From positions 15,236,201 through 15,300,200 of the forward strand of contig OW204001.1 of the NCBI GenBank assembly GCA_934047225.1: a DNA stretch of 64,000 bases. Reading direction: 5' to 3'. This document shows, one piece after another, positions 34,630-45,984 of this stretch (positions within the stretch are counted from its first letter, which is position 1; every line of letters begins with the position of its first letter). Position numbers and translations under genes: made by a program. Origin of the DNA: Ypsolopha sequella. Lineage: Eukaryota; Arthropoda; Insecta; Lepidoptera; Ypsolophidae. The notes below the pieces were generated by a model. That model searched no databases. It saw nothing but the letters and a program-made list of their open reading frames with translations, and was not told where the DNA came from.

Positions 34630-35020
34630 AAAGATTGGATGGATACTGAACTGATTTGCACGAATGTAGTTCTAGACCTGCAATAGGACATAGGCTACTT
34701 TTATCCCATAAATCAGTTCCCATGGGATAGCAATGGGGCGTCAGGTTTCAATGGAAAGGTGATGTTTAACTCCTTCACAGCATACCTACTAAACCGATTG
34801 AGATAAAACTTTGCACAAAATGTGGTTCTAGACCTGCAATAGGCCATAGGCTACTTTTTTCCCATAAATCAGTTCCCACGGGATAGCAATGGGGCGTCAA
34901 GTTTCAATAGAAAGGTGATGTTTTACTACTTCAAAGATAAAACTTTGCACAAAATGTGGTTCTAGACCTGGATTTGGATATGGGCTACTTTTTATTCCAT
35001 TAAACAGCTCCCATGAGATT
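34630..35020. repeat. Tandem array of RTE-tail-like units (about 2.5 copies)
   Basis: TCTAGACCTGCAATAGG-type words begin at 34671, 34827 and 34961 (periods 156 and 134; the last unit lacks about 22 bp). Each unit continues with AGGCTACTTTT, CCCATAAATCAGTTCCCA and GGGATAGCAATGGGGCG, resembling the 3' region of lepidopteran RTE elements. Confidence 0.75.
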
Positions 35021-35119
35021 ATTCGATGCTTTTAATAGCTTTTCATTGATACCTGTCATAGAATCTGTGCTTAGAGTAAATATTGACAGATTATATAGGA
35101 CTACACAAAAAATTTCGAG

Positions 35120-35430
35120 TGAATTTTGAATTCAAGTGTTCTTAATTTATATAAAACGGCTCACCTCAATACGTGTTATGATCGGGAAAGCCGACCAGTT
35201 TCAGCAGATTTAGACTGCCTTCATCTGGGCGAGTGAAGACGTTTACGCGACGACGTTACGCCTCACACTGGTCGGCTTTCCCGATCATAACACGTATTGA
35301 GGTGAGCCGTTTTATATAAATCATGAATTATCCTCAAGTCGCATTTAATTCTATAATTTAAGGTGTTCTGTTTGGATTCATTAGAAAAAGACGGGTTTTT
35401 CACAATCCGGCTGCGAAACCGCTCTTAAGC
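35120..35430. repeat. GGCTGCGAAACCGCTCTTAAG repeat, copy 2, split by an insertion
   Basis: GAGTGAATTTTGAATTCAAG at 35119 and GATTCATTAGAAAAAGACGG at 35375 are the two halves of the repeat described at 25345-25545. They are separated by the fold-back element at 35146-35361. Confidence 0.75.
35146..35361. mobile_element. Fold-back insertion with GTGTTCT target duplication
   Basis: TTTATATAAAACGGCTCACC and CAATACGTGTTATGATCGGG at the left are mirrored at the right, arms about 70 bp, around TTTCAGCAGATTTAGACTGCC and a CpG-rich loop. GTGTTCT stands on both sides of the insertion, while the uninterrupted repeat has it once, so it is a target-site duplication. Confidence 0.8.
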
Positions 35431-35434
35431 TCGT

Positions 35435-37615
35435 CATTTAAGGCGATTATCCCGGACAAAATGTGAAATTCGACATTTTAGAATTTCGAAGACGCTGCAT
35501 CCTGTCGCTTTAGAAAATTGCAGCTCTGCATAAACATACGTTGATCCTTATTCTAAGACCCCTTGGAATTCGTTTTTACATAATTTATCATTTAAAGCTA
35601 TAATAAGCTTCACGCGTTACTACAAAGTCATAAAAATAAGAAACTGTTTATCATCAGTTTCTCACCAAATACGGGCTAAAATGCAGAAGACATCACATAT
35701 TCAGGTATGGTTCAAAGAAGTAAAGATACCTATGAGATTCTTTTTTATTCAATTTGTTTTAGAAGGAAAAAGCTTGAAAATATTTAAAAGCGCCTGCAAA
35801 AAAAATACCAAAACAAGATCTAACGATTTTGATTATTGCTTTTAAAATTAATCAGGCGCTTAGAGTCAAACGACACGCTCCCGTCACGCAAAAATAAAAA
35901 AATAAAATGTCTTTATTTCGGGCAATGAAAAACACATAGAAAGTGGAAAGAAAATTTTGGCTAATATCAGGTGTTTTTGTGGTAGTGTAGTGCATTTGAC
36001 GATTCCGATTTTGTATAATATTGTGAACTAGTGGTGTGTTGTGTATAGTAATGTAAATATTCCCTTTTGTTTTGTTTTTGTGCAATAAGTGTAAGTGTAA
36101 TGTATAGGTTAGGTTAGTTTGCTGTATCATTTATTAAATAAATTAACATTGTAGAAGACAATAATAAATGGTAAATAATGGGTAATAAAAGAATAATAAA
36201 GTACTACGGTTCTGGTAAAGCCAATCGAGTTTACCAAAATAAAGGTCGACGACTCCTCGGTCTCAAATAGGCACAGAGCATAAAATATAATCTTTACGTC
36301 AATGATAAAATAGTATATGAATTCGAGGTAAAAGAAATACAAATTGTTAAGTTAATATTTTATATGTATATTATTAAAATATTATATCTTTAATAGAAAT
36401 TTAGGTGTCAGTAATGAATGACCATTCTGACAAAGAAAATATATATGTCCTTCTGAGAGGACAAGATAATTTAAATCAAGAAAGGGTAATGAGGGAGTAC
36501 CAAAGTATCTAGCTGCTGAATCTTCATTCAGTAAAATATAAATCAATGCTTGATAACAGAACTATTGAAACGTTAGAGGCTTTAATGATTATTTAGAATA
36601 ATTTGTTTGTTTTTTAGCTTTTAAAGAAAATTGAGTGTCAGTAACGACCATCCTGACAAAGACAACATAAATGTCATACTGAGTGGACAAGATAACGTTG
36701 TGCCGTTCAGGGTCAAGGTCATTGTACTGCCAGAAGGACAAGTCAAATTTTCATACAAAATACGTACTGCAAGCAGGACAACATATTGATTTTGTCAGGA
36801 CGTTTCGCACAAAAAACCCATCCTTCCAGAAGAGCTACAAATAAATATCCAAATACGCTACAAATAAATTTAAATATCTGCCTAACTTTGCCCGTTCAAT
36901 TAGTCTTACTAAACAACCAATCAACCCAAATTTTGGATTTATTTACGTATCTAACATGTGTTATTATTTTACTCTAATTAATGATACTTTCGCTAAACTC
37001 ATAAACTAAACATGAAAATCAGAGGTGCGATTGTGTAAGAAAATAGTCATGAAATCGTATTCATTTGATAGCTTAAAACTAATCATTTCACTTGTCAAAC
37101 GGCCAATTCGAATTGTCTATGGTATTCATAGATGCTTTACGATTTGTATTGTTATTTTAGACAATGAGTGAATGATTTGTTAAGATTGACAGATAATTCG
37201 AATTGTCTAAGATTTTTTAGTTCATCGCTAATGTCAAATGATTGCGGCGACATACCCTGCGGTCAGTAATAGAATTACAATGGATCATAAGCCATTCACT
37301 TCATACTTTCGTAATCGATTTTAGCGAAATAATTCTATTTCGGAACGCGGGGTTGTTGTCTATGACAATCGTTTAACGGTGTTTTTGATTATTTTGGAAT
37401 AAAATTAGGTAAAACAATTTTTATTCTACCATTAAAATCAATAAATGATGTTCAATTAATTACAATTGTGGTGCTTTTTAGTCAAAACCCTTCGCTTTGG
37501 CACAGAAATAAGAATTGTTTTTTATATGAACACAGTTTGGGGTTATATTTTTGTAGGAAAGATATTATGAAAAGGTTTAGGGCAGTTCGGCCACAGATTA
37601 AAATATTTTTTCTTA
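35435..37615. other. Intergenic, nothing firmly recognised
   Basis: Two diverged blocks containing GTGTCAGTAA, CCATYCTGACAAAGA and GGACAAGATAA lie at 36398-36470 and 36633-36695, an imperfect direct repeat. Open frames are AT-rich and short. No gene supported. Confidence 0.4.
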
Positions 37616-37788
37616 CTTTTTAGGGTTCCGTACCCAAAGGGTAACCAACGGGACCCTATTACTTAGACTCCGCTGTCCGTCTGTCTGTCCGTCTGTCAAC
37701 AGGCTGTATCTCATGAACCGTGATAGTAAGACAGTTGAAATTTTCACAGATGATGTATTTCTGTTGCCGCTATAACAACAAATACTAA

Positions 37789-39394
37789 TGTAGCATAGCA
37801 AATTTTATAAGGTGCGGTTATTTCAAAGTTTTCGCGTCATTGTTTGCTTGTCGGTAAATTTCGATTTTACCCTCTGTTCGCTGACATGAAGTTCGTTCGC
37901 TTGTCTGGTGCGAGAGCGGGTCGGTTTCCGGGCATTGCTCGGTCAGTCTTTTGGCTGTCAAGTCGTATCGTTTTTTTTACCTTTCTTTTTGGTTCCTTGT
38001 TTGGAAAATGGCGGATTTGCCAACAGGAGTGATTTAAAGTTAAAAGAAGGTTGGTTTCGAGTTTTTTTTTGGTGTGTTTATTTTGCGTGGAATGGTTTCC
38101 GTAATATTGTTTTCTATTTCAGAAGGATTTTTGGAGGTGATTGTAAAGTTCAAAAGGAATTTTTGGCCGGGTTGGTGGGAGATCTGATATATTGTTGGAT
38201 CATGGTACGTATTGCATTTCTTTGTATTTTGAGTCACCGGAATTCTGTTCTCATCGTTCCGTGTAGTAAAGGTTTTAATATGTTTTATTTTCTTCTAATT
38301 CCAGGGTGTTTTGCTTCTTTCGTGAATTTTATCCGGCTGGTTGAGAGATGACCGCCACGTGGTGTTTCACGGTCAAGCAGTCCCTTTGTTAGCGAGGTTG
38401 GAGTTCATTCACCTTTAAGTTGGACAGCGGTCTGCGTGGCCGTTCTAGTTAGAGAATGATGGCGAATTCCAAGTATGTGACGTAGATTTTATTTTTATCC
38501 TCACATTATAAAAGGTGGCTTGGACGGGATGTTCCAGGACACTTAGATTTATGACTTTTTTAAACCAAGTGTAAATTCTTCTTCCTGTTTCACTGAATAA
38601 CCTAAAATGTAAAATTTAATAGTTCCGTAATTTTTCCTGGTAATACCGAATGGTGTACCAGACGATTTAGTCAAAAGAGAATGTTCGACAAATATTATTT
38701 AAATGGATTCACGGCTCCACTGAGCTAGATTTTGTGTGGAAATTATTTTCCTTGTTTTTCTTCAAGTTTCTTTCTCTTAAAGTTTTTTTTATGTAGATTC
38801 ACAAGATTCAATGTAATATAGTTACCTGTGGTTAAGGCGGAACCTAACCCAACCAGATTATTTACTTAAAGGTTTTAGTAATGTCTTGGCAGAATTTATT
38901 CTGAATGTAATATTGTTACCTGTTGTTAAGGCAGTACCTGTCGCAACTATTTGATGTTCTAATAGTTTTAGTAATGTCTTGGCAGAATTTATTCCGAATA
39001 TAATATTGCTACTTGATGTTAAGGCGGTACCTGTCGCAACTATTTGATGTTCTAAAAGTTTTAGTAATATCTTGGCAGAATTTATTCCGAAGGTAATATT
39101 GCTCCCTGATGTTAAGGCGGTAACTAACACAACTATTTGAGGTTCTAAAAGTTTTAATATGGTCTTGGCCAAAATTTTGTAACAATGTAATATTGTCAGT
39201 TACATCTTCAGTCTTGTGAAATTATACATATTTTTGATAAAGTTAAATACACTTAATTGTAAAGTACCTCGAAGTTTTCTTCAGAACCTTTTTTTCCAAC
39301 TGTTAGGTTACAATTAGGTCACTTTTTAACTTTATTTGTTAAGCGGCATGACCGGTGGAAAAGACCGGGTACCCGCCGGTCGTGCAACTTTACA
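37789..39394 (+). mobile_element. Candidate solo LTR (1606 bp)
   Basis: The insertion inside the repeat starts TGTAGCATAG and ends CAACTTTACA: TG...CA with TGTA/TACA ends, as in LTRs. CTAA stands on both sides (37785-37788 and 39395-39398), fitting a 4-bp target duplication. It includes a TATAAAAG box at 38507-38514 and a 93-bp tandem array. No protease, reverse transcriptase or integrase is present, so if it is an LTR it is a solo one left by recombination. Plus frames of up to 147 codons inside have no recognised domain. It could instead be another unrecognised element. Confidence 0.5.
38815..39195. repeat. 93-bp minisatellite, about four copies
   Basis: GTTTTAGTAATGTCTTGGCAG starts at 38872, 38965, 39058 and, diverged, 39151, exactly 93 bp apart. 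Each unit also carries GAATTTATTC, GTTAAGGCGG and CAACTATTTGA. Because 93 is divisible by three, a 104-codon minus-strand frame with a 31-residue repeat stays open; this is a by-product of the period rather than evidence of a protein. Confidence 0.85.
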
Positions 39395-39524
39395 CTAAAA
39401 AACAGAATAAAATAAATATTTAAGGGGGCTCCCATACAACAGACATGTTTTTTTGCCGTTTTTATATATAATGGTACGGAACCCTTCGTGCGCGAGTCCG
39501 ACTCGCACTTGGCCGGTTTTTGTA

Positions 39525-40730
39525 TTTTGGTTCGGTTGCTATTTCGTCATACTAATATAATAAATAAACATAATATAAAATAAAACACCGACCGATTCAA
39601 AAATATTTTGCAGTTGCAGTTGACTTGACACTTGAATTGATTCGAAACTATGACGCGTTATTATAACTACAAAACTCGGACGAAGACAAATAATACGATA
39701 AGATATAGCGCTGTCTCTTTCAGACATCACATCTAGTAAAAAAAGTAATCCCGTGTCAAGCTCTTCAACAACATCTACTGTTGAGTAGTAGTAAACTTAT
39801 GCCACCACCTGGGGTCGAGCAGCTGAAACTCGGTTTTCCTTCAATTGTTGCGTTTGGTTATACGAGTTGCATGGAGATAATTTTCGATTGAATTCTATGT
39901 TTTAAATTATAAAAATAATTTTTGTAGTGGAAAAAAAAATGTAATCAAAAAGATCTATTATTTTTGTGTTTGACATAATTTTAAAGTAAATAAATTATCA
40001 AATTTCATTTTACGTAGGTAGTACACAATAAAACGCAATTTCATTTCGCGTTTTTAAATCATCGGTCATTTCTAAACCTTCGGTCACTTTTCGGTCTTCA
40101 TTTTATGGACAGTTTTACACAATTCGAATTTGCCCTACACGATCCTTGGCAATGGTATAGATTTATCATCTATGACCAACCTTACACAATCGCACCTCTT
40201 TACATTACCAGAATACGGACGCCTCACAGAATAAGGTTGCGGGAAGCGCGCGGGGCGACTCGCTTGCAAGTGCGCCGCGCAGCAGGAATAAGACGGCTGT
40301 AGTTTTTTTCAAATACAGACTGTTCACAGGTATTTTACCTCTGACAGCTGTTCTATGTCCCATACTTAAGAAACATTTTCGATTAGCCTAGAGGTAAAAT
40401 AACTGTGAACGATCTGTACCTATCGCGGCCGCGGCCGCTAACTCAATGATTCCCTTAACAGTCGGTACCCAGCCAAGCAGCGTGTCACACTTTACACACA
40501 CACACCCACCCTCATACATGTTTATACGCACACTAGAGTCGGTTTTAGAAAAGTTATAGTCCTAGCCAAATGGATTTTGGCAAAATTATCCAGAGATAAT
40601 TTAATGTAATTTGTATCTTGCTTTGAATAATTTATATAATCGTTTTTCACAAATTTAACGACGTAATGTATGTCATACGAGCAAAATCTTTTCTTATCTT
40701 GTAAGTAGCTTATTGTATACGTAATTTGAA
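39525..40730. other. Intergenic with one hairpin
   Basis: GTTCACAGGTATTTTACCTCT at 40323 is mirrored by AGAGGTAAAATAACTGTGAAC at 40390. Between 40238 and 40285 lies a GC-rich patch, and GCGGCCGCGGCCGC occurs at 40424. The 65-codon plus frame there is not recognised. Confidence 0.4.
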
Positions 40731-40733
40731 GCG

Positions 40734-40892
40734 CTGCACCCGTAGCACAGTGTTTAATCGCGCACGACGTGGCTTAATTGAATCACAAGTGCGAGGAGCA
40801 TGACACGATGTTTTTGCGACTAAACAATATGTCACGGTCCTCGTATTTGTGATTCAACAAAGTCGCGTCGCGGCACTGTGCCACGAGTGCAG
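40734..40892. mobile_element. Fold-back element of the GTTTAATCGCGCACGACG family, copy 1
   Basis: GTGTTTAATCGCGCACGACG and TGAATCACAAGTGCGAGGAGC are mirrored, imperfectly, by GGTCCTCGTATTTGTGATTC and AAGTCGCGTCGCGGCACTGTG. The second copy is at 63813-63981. Confidence 0.65.
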
Positions 40893-41521
40893 GTAAGTAT
40901 TAAAAATCCAGATTTTGCATCAGCTTCTAGGTACATATACTGATGTGGCTTTTTTTAATGATAAAAGTATAAATGGATCTTTTTTTAATTTATTGATACT
41001 TCTTGTTTTCTACTTTCAAACCCTTGCCAAATTCCGCCGGGCGCCACGATTAAAACTGCATAATTCTGGGGCTGTAGTTCCGCTTGGAATAAGCAAAATT
41101 TATTGTTTCTCCCTGCTCTCTCTAATAACGTAGCCCATAAAGTATGTCGCCTTTTACCAAGATATATCTATCCATTTTAACTTATTTATTTACCTTTATT
41201 GTAAGGCTGCTTTCCCTTTTAGTGGAGGGTCTACATAGAGAAAAAATTCATAATACTCTACTTTTGTATGCAACCACTTGGTATGGTGGTAGAAAAAAAG
41301 TGTAAGTAGTAGGTATATGTATATCTAGATCTTTTGGCCCGTAAAACCACTTTCACTTTTCATTGGTAACATTATGGCGGCCATTTGGCAAAATGGAAAA
41401 TTTCTGGCATATGGCAAAAGCTTATTATATGTTTGGTGCTGAAATTAGAATATACGAGTATGTACAGCACGATGTAGACCTAAGACGGTCATTTTAAAAA
41501 TAAATTAGCTTTCTTTACACA

Positions 41522-41762
41522 CCAGGGACAGAGAAAAAATATATCGAGTAGTGAATCTTAGTACAAGCGCTCAGAATCGAGCTCACAAACACAGACGCGT
41601 GCTCTACACGCCGCCGCCCGCGCCGAGATTTGTATAGAGACTCCTCCGAACTTCACTTAAGATGGGTTGCGGCGCGTAGAGCACGCATTTGTGTGCGTGA
41701 GTTTAAAACAGAGCGTTTTTTTAACATTCACTACTCGTCATATTTTTACCCTGCCAGGGACA
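41522..41762. mobile_element. Fold-back element with CCAGGGACA ends
   Basis: CCAGGGACAGAGAAAAAATA and TGCCAGGGACAAAT mark the ends. GAGTAGTGAATCTTAG pairs with AACATTCACTACTC, and CACAGACGCGTGCTCTACACG pairs with CGTAGAGCACGCATTTGTGT. CpG-rich loop. Confidence 0.65.
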
Positions 41763-41769
41763 AATCTTT

Positions 41770-41840
41770 TTAGGGTTCCGTTACCAAAGGACAAAACGGA
41801 GTCATATAAATGTCACTGTGCTGTCTATCTGTAAGCTCGT
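41770..41840. repeat. Fragment of the GGGTTCCGTACC repeat
   Basis: TTTTTAGGGTTCCGTTACCA, ACAAAACGGAGTCATATAAA and CTGTGCTGTCTATCTG match the 5' part of the lepidopteran repeat. A possible 3' piece (CTTGAGTCCTGCTTGCACTTGGCCG) stands at 42379, so the intact fold-back at 41937 may have inserted into it. Confidence 0.55.
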
Positions 41841-41936
41841 AGACGGCATGAGTTACAGATGGATTCCCATATATAGGTATGTAAAAAAAGGAGTCGCAGT
41901 TTCTTTTTTCTTACCCTTGTGCGTGGTGTGTTATTA

Positions 41937-42200
41937 TACAGGGTGTTAAGATGAAGTTGCGGAAACCGGAAACTGGCGATAGAACTCGTCCATACTAATT
42001 TTTGTGAAAAAAAAATTGAGAAATCGAGAAAAATAACTGTCTTCTCACACATTTTGGTCGGGTAACTATGTATATTTTCTATGGAATAGCTGATATTTTT
42101 TCCGCGATTCGAAGGTTGGTTCCATAATAAAAGTTGTTCGTATGGACGAGTACTATCACCAGCTTTCAGCTCCCGCAACTTCATCTTAACACCCAGTATA
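41937..42200. mobile_element. MITE with TACAGGGTGTTAAGATGAAG ends
   Basis: The left end TACAGGGTGTTAAGATGAAGTTG and right end CAACTTCATCTTAACACCCAGTA are inverse, arms about 60-70 bp including CGTCCATAC/GTATGGACG. The related half copy is at 10280-10450. The minus frame crossing it (42250 down to 41825) is not a gene. Confidence 0.8.
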
Positions 42201-42204
42201 GAGG

Positions 42205-43135
42205 TTATTGAGTAGAGTACAAATACGTTTTTATATTTTTTCAAATTCATAAATTAAGAAACGGGGGGCCGTCAAAGTTGTCAGTTTTAGGCCATTTTTG
42301 TTACGGGGTCTATCTCAAAAGCTATAAATTGTAGAAATTTGGAATTTCTGTATGTTATGTGCGACAGAAACATTAGGGCTTGAGTCCTGCTTGCACTTGG
42401 CCGATGTATGTTTTATTTTAGTTTCCCCATTACTTTTTCGATTTTTTTTTTCTAAGAAAAAGGTTTGCTCCTTTTTAAGGGAAAAACTACAAAAAAAATT
42501 CTTGCAATTTTTGTAACAGGCAGCAAATTCTACACCAAGAAACATTGCCTGAAACGTAAAAATCATTAACCACCAGCTTTAAAGCTAAGGAAAATAAGTT
42601 TTTAATAAATTCATAACTCGGCGGATTCCATTCAATATCACCCAGTTTTATCTTCAAGTTTTAACCCAACAAAAGTTTAAAAAGTGCTTTATTTCCATCC
42701 TTATTCCAACATCGATTACACGAAAAAGACAAGACTCTTATATTGAGATTGGATAGAGGTTATTTTAGACTGTTTTATAAGTGGGATCTTAACATCAAAG
42801 CCTGATGAGAATAATAAAGGCAGAAATGTTGCAGAGTCAGCCTATTAAGAGGTTTGAACCTTCCCTGGCTTTACGAGCCAGATCGACTGATAATTGTCTA
42901 CTGTAAATTCGCGTTTGTCAGAGACCAGTGTTGCCAATATAATTCCATCAAAATATATTTTTTTATATTGACTAGTAGAGTTGCTGGAGCTGATGCGAGC
43001 TCTATGTGGAGATACCACCATCTTACTCGCAAATGCCCCCGAAGTTATTCGGGGAAGAGTAAGAGGACAGCTTCCAAACAGATGGCTAAGTATGCCCGAT
43101 TGAAGGATTGCTGGTTCTTATATAAAACAAACTGG
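42205..43135. other. Intergenic, nothing firmly recognised
   Basis: No splice-supported exon. Composition AT-rich. Confidence 0.35.
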
Positions 43136-43139
43136 TGGC

Positions 43140-43345
43140 CGGCGGTGGCGTTAGTGATGCGATGGTTCCGGCACCGCGCTCACCAAACCGCCTTCCCAGC
43201 GTGTGTGACTATGGGCATAGACATAGGATATGAGTATGGGCATATCTTAAAGGAGGGCGGCCGAGAATGGTGAAATATTAGAAGGATCTATGTCCATCAG
43301 TGGACGAACCTGGCTGCTGTATGGATGGAATTACATGCTGTATAG
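43140..43345 (+). pseudogene. Probable LINE 3'-end remnant
   Basis: AGGATCTATGTCCATCAGTGGACG and ATGATGG-like downstream sequence resemble the common lepidopteran LINE terminus (translated ...YVQQW...). The upstream frame, including AVALVMRWFRHRAH, is open but degraded. Only the terminus is persuasive. Confidence 0.45.
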
Positions 43346-43831
43346 CTGAATAGTGGATTTGAACCAATTTTTCGAATAATTAATTTCAGTTAAGCATTTC
43401 TTCAAACTCTATTTGAGTATCGATTTGAGGAAATTCTGTTAATTCAATTTTTACAAGGAGCCTACTCTTTAATTAAGAGGATACCTAATTAAAAAGCGAC
43501 AAATTTTGAATTGTGGAACGGAAAATGCTCTAATGCTATGTTTATCATTGAGAAAATGCTCGGGAAAGGAGAGCTAAAATTGCTTATCCGGAAAGCAACC
43601 ATTATATACCCTTGAATATTAGGCATAACAAAGCCGTGGACAAGATAACATACAGAGTGAACCAAACAAATGCCCCCTTCAGGATAGTACCCTAAATATT
43701 AAGGATAGCAAATTTTACTCAAAGAAAACTTTCTTTTTATTTTTGAAGTAAAGAAAAGCTGCAATAAGAGAATTTTGAAAAATCACCTGCCTGAACCGGA
43801 CAAATGTGAAAAAAAACCTGTGTTTATGATA

Positions 43832-44036
43832 CCGATCAAAAGGGTTAATCATAAGAACCAAATTCTTCTGAGTAACATAGTATCCTAAATTAAAGGAAGA
43901 CCATGAAATTTAGTCTTCCTTTATGAGAACCAAATTCTTCTGTGTAACATTAATTAAAGGAAGATCATGAAATTGAACAATAACTAGTCTTCCTTGTAAG
44001 AATTTAGTTCTTATGATTGACACTTTTGATCGGTGT
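43832..44036. repeat. Fold-back with an internal direct duplication
   Basis: ACCGATCAAAAGGGTTAATCATAAGAAC at the left is mirrored, imperfectly, by GTTCTTATGATTGACACTTTTGATCGGT at the right. Inside, AGAACCAAATTCTTCTGAGTAACAT occurs twice (about 43855 and 43926), each followed by AATTAAAGGAAGA. Confidence 0.7.
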
Positions 44037-44594
44037 CGTTAGTGTTTTATTGTGTTGTATTTTAGACAGTGCATCTAATTAAAATTTTCTTTATTTTTTG
44101 TACATTAAAATTTGCATGCCATAATTACGGAAGGACTCATTGAGAATGTAATATAATACCTACAAGAACTATGATTTTGTGACATGTGTCTTTGCACAAT
44201 TTCTTTCTTTCTTTCTATCAAAAACATACAGGCTGTCTTCTTACACTTTTGTTCGGTTCGGTTCCCGGTTAAGGCAGGTGATTTTTCAAAATTATATTGT
44301 ACTATAATTATGTTCTGTATACGTTGCCCCTGATGCGTATTAGCGTTCGAACTATGGTGTGGCGGGTCTATAAAGCGGGTAAAACTATTGGATCGTAGCA
44401 CTTGCTACGCCGCGCCGGCGCCACCGTAGCTAAACTTGGCCGTGGTTGCGTTTGTTTTTTTTTACCTTACCTGCTACGCCCGTAGAAGAGAAGTAGAAAT
44501 TTAACTATCAAGTATTTTGTCGTGCTACGCCGTAGTATTCGTGGAATTTGGAAAATTAGCTAACAATGTATTGCTACTATGATAGATATACATT

Positions 44595-44835
44595 TTATAT
44601 ATACAATTTTTTTCTATTACTTGGCGATTTATCCATCCCAAGAGTAACAATTTATCATTGCGGCATAGAAACGTAGAAAGAAAAGTAAATCTGGATGTAA
44701 GGAGCTCTGAACCAGGATTCAAACCCGGTAGGTAGAGCCATTGGTAGATCACAATCGGCCGGTAAGTGAGAGGTCCCGGGCTCGAATCTTGGTTCATAGC
44801 TCATCACATCCAGACAAGACAAGACAAGACAAGAC
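44595..44835. repeat. SINE-like composite with CACTTGGCGATTTATC end
   Basis: TTACTTGGCGATTTATCCATCCC, GGCATAGAAACGTAGAAAGA and AAATCTGGATGTAAGGAGCTC also occur at 56165-56290. A GGTCCCGGGCTCGAATCTTGG stretch at 44773 resembles a degenerate tRNA B box. It ends in (ACAAG)n at 44813-44849. Confidence 0.5.
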
Positions 44836-44839
44836 AAGA

Positions 44840-44950
44840 CAAGACAAAATAAATACTCTTTATTGTGCGCTATATAAAATAAAACTTACAAAAGGAAACA
44901 ATTACAATTGGCGGCCTTATCGCTTAAAGCGATTTCTCCGACAACATGTA
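44840..44950 (+). repeat. Retroelement 3'-end repeat preceded by (ACAAG)n
   Basis: AAATACTCTTTATTGTGCGC and GGCGGCCTTATCGCTTAAAGCGATTTCTCC match the ends noted at 5125 and 15335. Confidence 0.6.
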
Positions 44951-45013
44951 GCAGATGTTGTCTAATCTGTGACTTTTTACCTTAAATGCTACGTCGTAGA
45001 AGAGAAGGCTGCT

Positions 45014-45170
45014 ATTGGTATCGATTCAGCGCAACACAACTGAGAAGACTAACCTTATTTTGAGCGTCCCATCTTTGTCTTTTCGGTACAGAAAGAAAAG
45101 GACAGAACACTTAAATAAAGTTTAGTCCTGTCAATTAAGTCAAGTTGTGTTGTTCCAAATCGGTGTTAAT
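45014..45170. mobile_element. Fold-back MITE, CGATTCGG family
   Basis: TTGGTATCGATTCAGCGCAA and TTGTTCCAAATCGGTGTTAA are imperfect inverse ends, with TTTTGAGCGTCCCATCTTTG and AGGACAGAACACTTAAATAA inside. More diverged than the copy at 9138. Confidence 0.7.
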
Positions 45171-45289
45171 GTGTAACTATCAAGCATTGTGTCGTGCTAT
45201 ACGGCGCCGGCGACTATCCAGATTTTAGGAATTTACGGCTGGTATCACGACTGTAGAAATGCCAATATTTGTTTATAGCTTGTTTTGTA

Positions 45290-45412
45290 GCAATAGTTTG
45301 CAAACATATAGCAAACTATTGTTAAAAGTTGTCTAAGCTAAAAGTTCTATTTTGGCCGTTATTTATTATTTCTTGATATTTTGTTACAAATCCGGTGAAT
45401 TGACCATTAATT
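45290..45412. repeat. Fragment of the 30655-32448 inverted-repeat element
   Basis: AAACTATTGTTAAAAGTTGTC, TAAGCTAAAAGTTCTATTTT and TTGATATTTTGTTACAAATC match 31865-31955 within the large element. Confidence 0.6.
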
Positions 45413-45719
45413 CTACAAAATAACGAGATTTTTGCAATGCTTGCAACACCAGTTGGATATCTGTTTAATATTGCTCGCTTTAATTGTTTTACAGACTTCG
45501 AGGAATTGCAAATTAAGGCTCTTCGTAAATTCCAGCCGAATTTGGTAATATATTTTTGTTCGAAAGCAAATAGCCTTGATATACGAGTATGAATGTTAAG
45601 GATTCTACTTAGTTCAGGGTTTCACAAAGAAATGGAAATTGATAGATAGATAGTTAGATAGATATAATCTTTATTTACTCAGTATTATTAACAAAATAAT
45701 TCAAAATATTAGCGTGCAT

Positions 45720-45775
45720 TACAAGACATTATCAAGACAAGCGCGCTACCAATTGCGCCACCGAGGTCCCTAAAA
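45720..45775 (-). repeat. tRNA-derived SINE head, inverted partial copy
   Basis: On the minus strand it reads GGGACCTCGGTGGCGCAATT then GGTAGCGCGCTTGTCTTGAT, the same A-box region as the SINE at 45985-46070, in the opposite direction. It lacks the B box. Confidence 0.65.
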
Positions 45776-45835
45776 AAAAAAATTGTTGTCGCTACAATAT
45801 TGTTTCTGAAGCAACAATATTGTAGCGATGACAGC
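45775..45835. repeat. Short palindrome between the two SINE heads
   Basis: TTGTCGCTACAATATTGTTTC and GCAACAATATTGTAGCGATGAC form a stem of about 18 bp. Confidence 0.65.
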
Positions 45836-45984
45836 GCCATCTGTTTTTTAAGAACAAGGCGTGAAATCACATAACGCCCTCGTGAGCGTTCTATATGTGC
45901 AGTACAAGCTAGTATATCAGGCAGAAGCAAAAATAACAGTGGACAAGTACGAGTATGATGGAAGAATTCACCGGTCTGGGTAGG

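Larger units (their letters stand above)
37617..39522 (+). repeat. Lepidopteran GGGTTCCGTACC repeat split by a 1.6-kb insertion
   Basis: The left half (37617-37788) begins TAGGGTTCCGTACCCAAAGG and holds GGACCCTATTACTTAGACTC and a CTGTCTGTC run. The right half (39399-39522) holds TAAGGGGGCTCCCATACAAC, GGTACGGAACCCTTCGTGCG and GAGTCCGACTCGCACTTGGC. Together they make one standard copy interrupted at a CTAA site. Confidence 0.8.

Noticed and set aside
37908..38351. 147-codon open frame on the plus strand
   Set aside because: Lies inside the candidate solo LTR; the Phe/Trp/Gly-rich translation matches no known domain.
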